Below are positions 1 to 8,606 of a stretch of 21,914 nucleotides of DNA, piece after piece. Made by a program: the position numbers and the translations under genes. Numbering within the stretch: the first letter of the stretch is position 1; every line of letters begins with the position of its first letter. Origin of the DNA: Mesotaenium endlicherianum (lineage: Eukaryota > Streptophyta > Zygnematophyceae > Zygnematales > Mesotaeniaceae); the NCBI GenBank assembly GCA_009602735.1, contig WELA01003967.1, positions 3,760-25,673 of the forward strand, read 5' to 3'. A model generated the notes under the pieces. That model saw nothing but the letters and a program-made list of their open reading frames with translations. It was not told the origin of the DNA and ran no database searches.

Positions 1-540
1 TAAACTCATACATAAGCAAGGTTAGAAGACAGTGCGTATCAATGGCTTCTCGCCTTGGATTCAGATCTCTCTCAGTAAGCTGTACAAGAGAGTTGGCCTC
101 GTTTCCGAATGCCGAACTCGAGAGCAATGCCTAGCATATGTACATGGAATGAGTTTACTGTTCAATGGCCAGTGCGATGGCACCGCTTACTCGAGAGTGA
201 ACCACGTTGGTAGGACCTCGGTTAACCAAATCCACCGCCATCTCCCATCATCCCGAATCGCCATCCATCATAGGGATGTCATCTTGCAATTCATCTAGCA
301 TATCACACTTAGATGCATATCGAGGCAGTTCGCTGCAACCGAGTACGGAAGTCAGCTAGTTGTCAAAGAATGTGTCAGCAAGCTGACTTAAGTTGACTTC
401 AGCCTGCTGCTTCCGGCTCAGTCATTAAACTGATATTAAATATAAATATGAAGTCCAACAGACTGATTGTTAACTAGAGTTCAGCAGGCTAAACTTAATT
501 TACTATTATATTTAAATGAATATAGTATCTACTAATATAC
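1..540 (+). repeat. Interspersed repeat, copy A (window starts inside it)
   Basis: This is the first copy of a repeat family found several times in the first 3.9 kb. The reverse complement of about 1200-1702 matches it over most of its length, from the edge sequence taaactcatacataagcaag through ctgtacagagagttggc and accaaatccaccgccatctc to aaagaatgtgtcagcaag and the following A/T-rich stretch. Copies differ by scattered substitutions and small gaps, so the family is old. The left edge lies outside the window. The family is unknown to me. Confidence 0.8.
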
Positions 541-550
541 TGATTCATCA

Positions 551-592
551 CTCTCTCTCTCTCTCTCTCACTCTCTCTCTCTCTCTCTTTCT

Positions 593-631
<39 letters not shown>

Positions 632-679
632 TGTGTGCGTGTGTGTGTGTGCGAGCGTGTTCCCGTGCGCGTGTGTGTT
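551..679. repeat. Compound microsatellite (CT)n-(GT)n
   Basis: A CT tract with small interruptions (about 551-596) passes directly into a GT tract with GC and AC interruptions (about 597-679). It lies between inverted repeat copies A and B, in the spacer of a large palindrome-like arrangement. The open frame across it on the minus strand encodes only HT and RE dipeptide runs and is not a gene. Confidence 0.95.
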
Positions 680-974
680 CATGTTCAGGTAACAATTTGA
701 TAAGGTGTCAATAAAGCAATCGCGTATGCCCTTGGCTACTCTACAAGGAGAGTAGGAGTCTTAGATGAGGTGACCAAGGAGGATGTTGAATATGAATAGA
801 CTTGAAGCTCCTTCCGCCGGAAATCTTACATTGAAATTAGCTTCAGAAAGGTGCCGAAAATAGAAACAAAACCTTCTCAAAGCTTGACTCGAAAGGATGC
901 AATTAAAGAGAACAAACAATGTAGGTCAAGAGCAATCACAAATGCAGAGTTGGGAATAACAACGCGACGTGCGA
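680..974. other. Spacer between repeats, no gene seen
   Basis: A/T-rich unique-looking DNA between the microsatellite and the next repeat module. I see no open frame of note, no splice-bounded exon and no RNA gene. Confidence 0.6.
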
Positions 975-1165
975 TTAACTATATACTAAAAGTCTATATG
1001 TCGGCGAGTAATGTTTGCGTTAATTAGGGTTAACTCATTGAAGTGCAAAAGCACATTGCAACTAGCATAAGCAATTGGCAGAAGCCAAACGCTAGCAATG
1101 TCCATCATAATGCAGTCAACAAATTCATACATAAGCAAGGTTTGTAAGCAATTCATGTAACGATG
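975..1165 (+). repeat. Repeat module, plus orientation
   Basis: The stretch with ggcgagtaatg, ggttaactcattgaagtgcaa and aaattcatacataagcaagg resembles 3385-3480 (agcaagtaatcc, ggtcaactcgttaaacagcagg) in the same orientation and 1680-1810 in the opposite orientation. It appears to be the part of the repeat unit that precedes the copy A-type module. It is diverged and its edges are approximate. Confidence 0.55.
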
Positions 1166-1199
1166 TAATGAATGAGTATATTGGTAGATAAAATATTTA

Positions 1200-1810
1200 T
1201 TGGTATTTGAGTTCAATTTGCTGAATTTTAATTAGTATTAAGTTCAGTGGACTCTCAATAATATTCAGTTTAATGACTCAGGCAGGTACAGTGTGCTGAG
1301 GTCCACTATAGGTCAACTCGTTGACACATTCTTTAATAGTCAGCTAGTTGACTGCCGTACGCGATATCAGTATAGTGCTTAGTTATGCATCTAAGTGTGA
1401 TATGCTAAATGAGTGGCCAGAGGACACCCTTGGGTGGATGGCAATTCGGGATGATGGGAGATGGCTGTGGATTTGGTTAGCCAAGGTCCTACCGAGGTGG
1501 TTATTTTCGGGTAGGCAGTGCCATTGCACTTGCCGTTGAACAGTACACCCATTCCATGTACATAGTCTAGGTGAGGCCCTCAAGTTCGGCATTCAAGAAC
1601 AAGGCCAATTCTCTGTACAGCTTACTAGGAGGACATCTGAGTCCAAGACTACGAAGCCGTTACACAAACTGCTTCTTACCTTGCTTATGTATGAGTTTAC
1701 TTGATGCTAGTTTACTTCCATATGACTTATGAGTATTATAATGCTAATTGTGGTTGTCTTTCGTTGATTATTAAGTCAACCAGAAACTACCATATAGATT
1801 ACTTGCTGAT
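1200..1810 (-). repeat. Interspersed repeat, copy B (inverted relative to A)
   Basis: Its reverse complement matches copy A from the outer edge (gtaaactcatacataagcaa at about 1682-1702) inward to about 1200. Beyond 1702 it continues into a module also seen at 2440-2590. With copy A it forms a large inverted repeat around about 660 bases of spacer. On the plus strand it holds an open frame (about 1348-1539) with a peptide conserved among the copies at 1435-1503. Confidence 0.8.
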
Positions 1811-1844
1811 ACAAAGATCTATATTTATTGTTTAATCGCTTGTA

Positions 1845-2330
1845 GGTAAGTCGATGGATTTCAAATGACTTGCAGCGTTGGATGCTGATCTCTTAGTAAT
1901 CTGTACAGAGAGTTGATCTTGTATCCGAATGCCGGATTTGATTGCATGTGTACAAGGAACGAGGTCAGTTTTCAACAACGATGGCATCGCCTATGCGAGA
2001 GTCAATCTCGTTGGTAGAACATCGGCTGACCAAATCCATAGCCATCTCCTATCGTCCCAAATCACCGTCCGCCTATAATCTGACCATTCATCTAGTAAAG
2101 CATTAAGGATGCATTATTAGGCAGTTCACTAGTTTTGCTTAAGACGATCAACTGGCTGTCAAAGAATGTGATAACTGACTTAAATGGACTTCAACTTGCT
2201 GCTCTTGGCTGAGTCATTGTACTGAATATTAAGTAGAATTGAACAGACTGAACTCAATTAGCTGTTACATTAAACTAACTCAGTGTATCTAACGCTAACT
2301 AATTTATTTTACTATCAACCCGAACTACAA
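1845..2330 (+). repeat. Interspersed repeat, copy C
   Basis: Same orientation as copy A and similar along most of its length. Landmarks are taatctgtacagagagttga, cgttggtagaacatcggctg, accaaatccatagccatctc, ctgtcaaagaatgtgataac and the gactgaactcaattagctg stretch. It is more diverged from A than B is, mostly by transitions. Confidence 0.75.
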
Positions 2331-2439
2331 AGAAGATGGAAAATCGTTACAAAGGGCCTTACTCTAAAAACAAAATTGAGCGTGTGCAGAAGAAGGCTTA
2401 AGGCTTAAAGCTGTAATACAAACTTCTTTCGTACAACAT
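2331..2439. other. Repeat spacer, no gene seen
   Basis: Short stretch between repeat modules. No coding or RNA signal was recognised. Confidence 0.5.
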
Positions 2440-2590
2440 GCTTGTGTATGAGTTTACTGATGACATAATTGATGCTCGTTTACTAGCATATGCCTTTTGA
2501 GTATGATTTGTATTGTGTTGTGCTTGCTGTTTATTTGAGTTAAGTAGAAATAACTACAAAGATTACATGTTGACTAATTTTTTTTAATCA
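2440..2590 (-). repeat. Repeat module, inverted orientation
   Basis: The sequence gcttgtgtatgagtttactg, followed by ttgatgctcgtttactagca and cttgctgtttatttgagtta, parallels the end of copy B at about 1680-1800. It appears to be the outer module of the repeat family without its main body. Confidence 0.6.
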
Positions 2591-3080
2591 AAATAGGTCT
2601 CGCTCACTAATAGCTAGGTTGAGTCATTCACAGACAATAGTCAAATAGCTAGAAAAACTGAAAAGCGCTTGAATCACGCGTCGTCAAAGTTGAGATAGTA
2701 CTTGGTTAAGAAGATAAAGCGTACCATGATTTCCTGAAGACAGTGATGTACCTGCATTAAATTGATCGTATTTAATTGTGATAAGAATGGTCTGTTACTT
2801 GAGAGTGCAAATCACATGAGTTGCGTTTGCATGCATGGTCATTGTATTGGACGATCAAAATTGTACTAGAAGTGAGTAGAGTCATGGTCATAATAGACAG
2901 TGACTATTCAATATCCACGCTAGCTTACATAATCGCCTACCTAATCAGTCGTATTCTCCCAATTAACTTACTGATTACCTCTTGTCCAAAACTCCTAGCG
3001 TGACTATTCAGTTGGCTATTATTTTGAATGAAGTTGAGTCTCTTAACTTACTTTCAATGTAGCATGAAGTTGTTAACATT
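2591..3080. other. A/T-rich stretch without a recognised gene
   Basis: The only open frame of note (2821-3003, 60 codons, plus strand) is hydrophobic but has no splice context or family resemblance. I call no gene here. Confidence 0.5.
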
Positions 3081-3084
3081 ATGT

Positions 3085-3215
3085 ATCATGCAGGTTGCAA
3101 TCCGACATGATAGAAGCTGGTTGAGAATTTGGTTAGCCAAAGTCCGACCAAGTCCAAATATGGTTAAATAATGAGTAGGTGGTGTAATCGCATTGTTGTT
3201 GTATAGTAATTTCAT
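3085..3215 (-). repeat. Interspersed repeat, copy D (degenerate fragment)
   Basis: This short fragment is aligned best by aatttggttagccaaagtcc, which matches ggatttggttagccaaggtc at about 1469-1490 in copy B. It keeps the same open peptide frame as copy B at 3091-3153, ending soon after in a stop. It is the most diverged copy. Confidence 0.6.
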
Positions 3216-3384
3216 TATGTGATGTATGCTTGGATTGCTAGCAAGTGAGGCATGCTAGTGTGGTGCAAGTCAACCAAAGTTCAAACAGGTAAGTCAAGCT
3301 GAGGAGGCAATGCAACCAAAGTAAGATTCTTGAAAATGAATCGACTTACCAGAAGACGATTAACAATTCAATGAAGATCTGTAT

Positions 3385-3895
3385 ATATCAGCAAGTAATC
3401 CTTATGGTGGTTTGGTCAACTCGTTAAACAGCAGGAGCACAATGCAATGGATGCGAGTACGTTCAATGAGTCGAATGTAAGTAAAATAGCAACAATCAAT
3501 CAGTAAGCTCATAAGTACGGTGAGTACTGATTGCATATCAACTTGCACTCTTCATTTTGTATCATCTGTCACTAGATTTTGCACAAAGTTGATCTCGTTC
3601 TCAAATGCTGACCTCGGAAGCAAATGTAACATATGTATATGGAATAAGTTTACTCTTCAACGGCAATGCCATGGCGCCGCATATCAGGTCGCATCGTCTA
3701 TAAGGTAAATAACAACGTCAAAAATACCTCGGTGAGCCAAATGCACAACCATTTTTTATCATCTCGATTCGCCATCTGCCGAAGGCGTCATCTGCACATT
3801 AATCTATCTAGTCTATCACTATCGATGCACTTTTAGGCACTTTGCTTGCTTGAGGCAATCACCAGTTGTCAAAGAATGTGTCAGCAAGTTAGTTT
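3385..3895 (+). repeat. Interspersed repeat, copy E (truncated at right edge)
   Basis: Landmarks shared with copies A and C are caaagttgatctcgttctca, atggaataagtttactcttc, caaccattttttatcatctc and gttgtcaaagaatgtgtcag. The match ends at about 3895, where the sequence changes abruptly into a GA microsatellite and more G/C-rich DNA. Copies A to C continue past this point, so this copy is cut short. Confidence 0.75.
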
Positions 3896-3911
3896 AGAGA
3901 GAGAGAGAGAG
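3896..3911. repeat. Short (GA)n tract at repeat junction
   Basis: A run of GA dinucleotides sits exactly where copy E stops matching its relatives. Confidence 0.85.
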
Positions 3912-4932
3912 TCGCGAAGGACTTGGGAATTAGGGACTTTCCTCTCCGCGAAGGAGCTCACAAGACTGTGGTGGGTACGAGGCTACAGAGCAAAAGGAGA
4001 AAGTAGACGTGTGCTTAATACAATCTTACCAAACCCGAGTGAAAGGTAGGGTAGCTCAGCTCAAGGGAGCCCCTCAGTCTTAGTTAATATGAACGTTGGA
4101 AGACTTGACGAGATTTGGGAAGACAATTGGATAAGAAGGTTTTATAGTAACGAATTGTAGACATACAATTTCAAGTGCCTTCCTGAGCAAGAAGGCATGC
4201 TTTTAGTACTAACATGTGTCTCGCTTCCTAATCCGATCTCTGTAGTGTGCAAAAATATCCTACCTAACTGTTAGTTGGCATTATGCGCGGTGTTACAGAA
4301 GGCGCGTACAAATTAGATGCTCAAGTATCTTCGGGCACCACGTTTGAGTAGTGTATGCCACGAGAAATGTGGTGGTGGTGCAAAGCCTACACTCCCTCTA
4401 CTATAAGAGTGTATTACCGTCGTGGCCAATGCTCCCTGTCCATCCACTACCAAATAGCAGCCAGGTCAACCGGTAGCAACCGTAGTAAGTTAACTAGCAA
4501 GTGTCGACCCACGACTTGCGGTGGTGAGGTGCGTGTGAGAGTTGATGGTTCAGACTAAGTCCGAAGAGGTCTCATGGCAACTCAAAAGTGGCCTCATGAG
4601 GGGACTTGAGCTAGCACAACTAAGTTTGAGAAGCTCCTAGCTAGCTTGGCCCTCACCCACCATCCGAATCCCCCATGTCATGCCCGTCCTTGTCGACTCC
4701 CTTTGGTGTCTAGTAGTCGCACATACGGGTGGAGGACCAATGACAGGCTTACTGGTTAGTCGGGTTAGGGTGGTAGGCGAAGATGGTCTAGTCTGTGGGC
4801 AGTTGTGGTGAACAATGGGACCCATGTTGTGCTCACGAGGATCTGCTGTTGAGCAGCTGTGAGGCTCCCCCAAGATCACGCGCATACCTCTTCCCTCCAT
4901 GTGTGGCGTTGCCACCACCACATCTGGAGGTC

Positions 4933-4961
4933 GACCCTCAGGTTCGCTCGCCTGAAGGGTC
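4933..4961. repeat. Inverted repeat (hairpin)
   Basis: The arm gaccctcagg (4933-4942) pairs with cctgaagggtc (4951-4961), with one bulged base, around an eight-base loop. Confidence 0.7.
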
Positions 4962-5019
4962 GGCGCGGGTACTCAGTGGGATCCCCTACAGTCCATGGCT
5001 AGGTTGTCACGTACCGTAG

Positions 5020-5050
5020 GCAATCTCGACGGGTAAGCCCCCGAGATTGC
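5020..5050. repeat. Inverted repeat (hairpin)
   Basis: A perfect nine-base inverted repeat, gcaatctcg (5020-5028) and cgagattgc (5042-5050), encloses a 13-base loop. Confidence 0.8.
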
Positions 5051-5085
5051 TAGGAGATAGGGAGGATAAGGGATGAGAGTGGGTG

Positions 5086-5796
5086 TCACGTCACTTGGGG
5101 ATAGGTCGCACACATTAAGTCGATAGTCGATCCTAGGTGGAATTTTTTGGTATTATCATAATTTGGATTTGTGTGAGTAGTGACGCGATGACGCGTCAAT
5201 CAATGCAGTCAGACTTTCGTTTGGTTCGATTTGCGTTTGGACATAAGAGAGAGCATGCTACTTAGACCGCGAGCTAACACCATAATGATGTTAGCTTTGT
5301 ATGTTCGTTCTTATGAGTCAGATGATTCATTGCTTCGTGACGTGACTAAATGCTCGTGATGTATGATTAAGCACTCTCGCTTGCCTCACTTGTACGTGTA
5401 GTTTGCTCGTAGTGCATGCCACCATTCACTTTTAGTCGCAAACATGACATTCTTCCTCGCCGCCATAACATAGCTTTCCATTATGAAGTTGCTCGTCACA
5501 ATCGGCTCGGTTGCTCTTACTTTAGGTGTCTGCACCTCGCTCCAGCTTGTTTACAGGTTTTCATAGCTCGTTTTTGCTATACCGAGTAACTGCCCATTTG
5601 CCAAGTAGTGCCCAGTTCAATTTTTGTCATTCTTTACACTTTTGCAGCTGATAAGCTGTGGGCTTTTCCCCCTAATAGGGGGATTTTTACCCACAACACG
5701 TAGGTCAGTCGCTTGATATCCCAGTCCAGAGAGTAGTCCCTCCCTAGTAGTTGTCACCTACTGTTAGGGCCCTTTCTTCCTTCAGTAGTATCGATG
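5086..5796. other. Non-coding region without recognised gene
   Basis: No open frame of interest, exon or RNA gene is visible. A short inverted repeat gctaaca/tgttagc lies near 5273-5297 and a stronger stem-loop at 5657-5695. The opening TGTCACGT resembles the TG start of long terminal repeats, but I could not find the matching end or a second copy in the window. Confidence 0.4.
5657..5695. repeat. Interrupted stem-loop with T-rich internal loop
   Basis: TGTGGG (5657-5662) pairs with CCCACA (5690-5695), and CCCCCTA (5668-5674) pairs with TAGGGGG (5676-5682). The two stems are separated by CTTTT on one side and ATTTTTA on the other. The loop is a single base, so a cruciform or a transcript hairpin is possible. 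Confidence 0.75.
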
Positions 5797-5893
5797 CTTA
5801 GCGTATGCCGACAGTGCCAGTTGCGACAACCACTGATACACTCAACAAGTACAAAACAATCGACAGAGTATGTAGGAGACAAGTGAGTGCTAG

Positions 5894-5941
<48 letters not shown>
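5894..5941. repeat. (GA)n microsatellite
   Basis: A long uninterrupted run of GA. Degenerate GA-rich sequence continues to about 6075 and a second short run lies at about 6166-6186. The long serine/leucine frame on the minus strand across it is a by-product. Confidence 0.95.
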
Positions 5942-5942
<1 letters not shown>

Positions 5943-6189
5943 CTAAAGAGAGGGAGTTTGTGCGTATACATATGTACATCAATATAAATGAAAAGAGAGA
6001 CTAAGAAAGAGAGAGGAAGAGAGGGATGGTTAAAGAGAGAGCAAGAGCGAGCAAGAGCGAACATGCGTGAGAGAGAAGAATAAAAAAATGCATGTAAATA
6101 TATATGTGTATACAGATATCTATTTGTATATATCTGTAAGTTAATGACCAATTATAAATACATGTAGAGAGAGAGAGAGAGAGAGATTT

Positions 6190-7240
6190 AATCTAAATGT
6201 GGTGCATAATGACTTCAAATGTACGATTGTGAGGATACTAGTGGATGACACCTGATGACTTTCGCAGCAATCGCTCGCTCGTTCACACGCGTGTGCATAT
6301 GCACGTACGCACACATGCATGCTGGCCCGCACACAGGCCCGCACGAAGGTACGCACACATGCTCGACTTCATTCGTGTGGGTAGGCTGCTCCATTCCCGG
6401 TGCCCGCATGCATGGTGGATTGTTGCTCGCACGTACGTGTCCGTCGCTTGTGTGAAACCTCCAGGACCATCCAGGACCAAAAGGTTCACACGCTCAACGC
6501 ACCGACGAAAGAATTCATTGGGATGAGCACGATCGTGAGGATCTAATTGATTCTGACAAAATGCGCCCAAATGGACAATTTCGACGTTCGTGGGAAAAGT
6601 CGCCAACGGAATGGCCAAATCTGGAAGCGCGTGTACTCCATTTGGTGAATCTGGGCAGATTTGGGTGAGAGCGAAGGCTGGCGCAGGCCTGGCGCAGGCA
6701 TTTATTCGCTCGCTTTTCATGCTTTGAAGCGTTCGCAATGCTGACGCTTACACGAGGCAAACGTGCGGGTGCAGAGGTTTGACAGCAGGTTGCTCGCCAT
6801 TCCTCACGCCTTCACAAGGAAATGGCGAAAAACGCGATTTGGTGGCATGCCAAATCGCGAAAAATACGATTTTTTGTAGAATGGTTTTTTGGCAAAATAT
6901 TTGATTTACATTGAGAGGATGGGTTGCACTTTGAGTCTAGCATGGCGTGCCATTTGGACGATGAATGCGATCGACTCTTATCACTAAATGCACGAGCATG
7001 ATCGCACTGGCTCGCACAGGCTCGCACACTGAACTAGTCAGCAACTCCCAAGTTACATGCAGGTTACATGCATTCAAACTGCATTCGAAGCAATTATGTC
7101 AAAGCAAGCACCCCTCGAGAAACATACTCTCAAACTCAGCACTTTTTAACCAACTTTGCAACCTGATACCAGTCGACCTTAGTTTGTCTCTTACATCCAG
7201 CTCTTGGCATCATATCTAGGATAAGTCAATTCTTTCTAAC
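6190..7240. other. Unassigned region with CCAAAT motif cluster
   Basis: No exon could be supported. The region starts with CA/TG-alternating DNA (about 6280-6440). It then has several CCAAAT/ATTTGG motifs in both orientations (6567-6957) and a perfect palindromic hairpin at 6833-6859. Short direct duplications follow: gctggcgcagg near 6677-6699, ggctcgcaca near 7009-7028 and gttacatgcag near 7052-7070. A minus-strand open frame of 151 codons (6283-6738) overlaps two other open frames and shows no domain. Confidence 0.4.
6833..6859. repeat. Perfect inverted repeat with ATTTGG/CCAAAT core
   Basis: The ten-base arms CGCGATTTGG (6833-6842) and CCAAATCGCG (6850-6859) are exact reverse complements around TGGCATG. 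It could form a hairpin or be a dimer binding site. Confidence 0.85.
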
Positions 7241-8330
7241 TAAGTGATTGGTGGCATTCCTCATTCTCCATTAACGTCGTATCTGCCTGCAGACATCAAG
7301 ATGCTGACCGCTGTTCAATTTGCAACGACCCCCGGGTCTTGCTGGGTCGAGCATTTGGTGAAGACGGGGTTCCATTTCCCTGCACGCCATGCCCATGCTC
7401 AAAGATATCGCGCATGTACCGCAGGCACGTCGCGGTCCCTTGCCTGGCAGAAGACTGGCTCTCAAAACAGACCAGTCGAACTCTTGGCAATTGGCCACCA
7501 GCTGGGAGGGAACTCCTCACTTACAGCGCAAGAATCTTCTGGCCAAGTCGATGCCTTTTCTGCACAATTATGTAGGGGAAGGAGGGGGGGACTGGGGTCA
7601 TCTGACAGGCGAAGAGGGAAGCTATATGCTGTCTCGGATTCAGCAAGGTTTGTTCACATTCTTCCATAAATTATCCACCGCGGGTGTGGAACGGTGACAT
7701 TCTGAGTGATGAAGATATCTATTAGCTGAATCTCATGAAGAGAACATTCAAGGAAGAGTTTCTCAAGCTGGGAGCCCAACTAGAGAATTTTCTGCATACT
7801 TTGAAAATGCATGCGCAGGCATATTGAAATGTACGAAGTCAACAGAAACATCTTGGACTTGCAATTTAGTACCAGCAGAATGGATGTTTGTACTCTCCCT
7901 ACGCTCAAAGAGCCTCCTTGGAGCGTGAGCATGAGTGACGAAGGACACAAGCCAAAATTGCTTGAGTTGACTAATAAATAGGGGCTGGATGAATTCAGCA
8001 GCAAATGTGCCCAATGTGCCCAACGATTGTTGCTCGAAAGTACTTAACAAACTCCCAGCCTTGAAAAGGAAGCTTCAATGGAGGCCCGATGTTGTGAGAC
8101 CAAGTACTTGGTCTGGAGGGGAAGGGGAGAGGGAGGAAGGGAAAAATTGTGGGGAGGGAAGGAGGGAAGGAGGGAAGGAGAGAGGGGGGCGATTGAGTGG
8201 TGGGGGAAGGGAAAGGGAAAATGTAGAGCCTTAGTAAGAGAGAACAAGTACTTCAATTATGAACAGGATAGGCAATGGTTTGAATAAGCTCTAAGAATGT
8301 TATGTGCCATACTGTACTTGTTATACTCTA
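7241..8330 (+). other. Overlapping open frames, possible exons of unknown gene
   Basis: All three plus frames are open for long parts of 7244-7697. A good-looking 3' splice site (cgtatctgcctgcag at about 7277-7291) opens a frame that reaches a possible donor after 7353 (gtgaag). A separate frame from 7726 follows tattag, reads 34 codons with a lysine/leucine/phenylalanine-rich helical look (MKRTFKEEFLKLG) and stops before 7830. The frames do not link with consistent phase and no domain is visible. A purine-rich low-complexity stretch runs at about 8115-8222. These could be exons, a pseudogene or chance. Confidence 0.25.
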
Positions 8331-8489
8331 CAGATATCCTGACGAGCACACAGCGCAGAAGAGCAAGCGAGCATGCAGTCCCCTTCTTGACCTGCAATAT
8401 TCTTCGAAGAGACACAATCTGAGGCTTTTTGCGCATAGCACGGCCGTGATGACACCTGTGCTGGCCACGAGAGAGAATGACGGAAGTGC

Positions 8490-8606
8490 ATGAAGGGGGT
8501 GGGTGTGTGGTGTGACGGCAGCGTGCCAAGTGGCGGCGACACGGACGCCGGGAGAGCGGATGCAGCGCGAGAGCAGCGCGTGAAGGCTGCTCTCAAGGAG
8601 CTCTCG
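8490..8606 (+). CDS. Candidate first exon of the plus-strand gene
   Basis: The frame opens just after TGA 8478-8480 and has ATG at 8490. It is G/C-rich and hydrophilic, with the helical stretch AAREQRVKAALKELS, and ends at TCG|GTACGG in phase 0. If the ATG is not used, an acceptor at 8520-8521 (ggcag) could open the exon instead. The next exon accepts phase 0. Confidence 0.45.

Larger units (their letters stand above)
3912..5085. other. Unassigned region with hairpins, no defensible gene
   Basis: This stretch is richer in G/C than the repeats to its left and contains only short open frames: 3846-4049, 4355-4558 and 4795-5019 plus, and 4637-4921 minus. None shows a recognisable domain or splice context. 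It holds two hairpins near 4933-4961 and 5020-5050, and TGTCACGT occurs at about 5004-5012 and again at about 5086. A remnant of a mobile element is possible, but I see no protease, polymerase or integrase motif. Confidence 0.4.

Noticed and set aside
1020..1035. TTAGGG as a telomere-type repeat
   Set aside because: A single occurrence, not an array.
5086..5796. Solo long terminal repeat
   Set aside because: Only the TG start is suggestive; no matching end, target duplication, primer site or coding region was found.
5798..6151. 117-codon minus-strand open frame
   Set aside because: Produced by the GA microsatellite (Ser/Leu runs).
6283..6738. 151-codon minus-strand open frame
   Set aside because: Two overlapping frames are equally open, its end is CA-repeat-derived, and no domain or splice context is visible.
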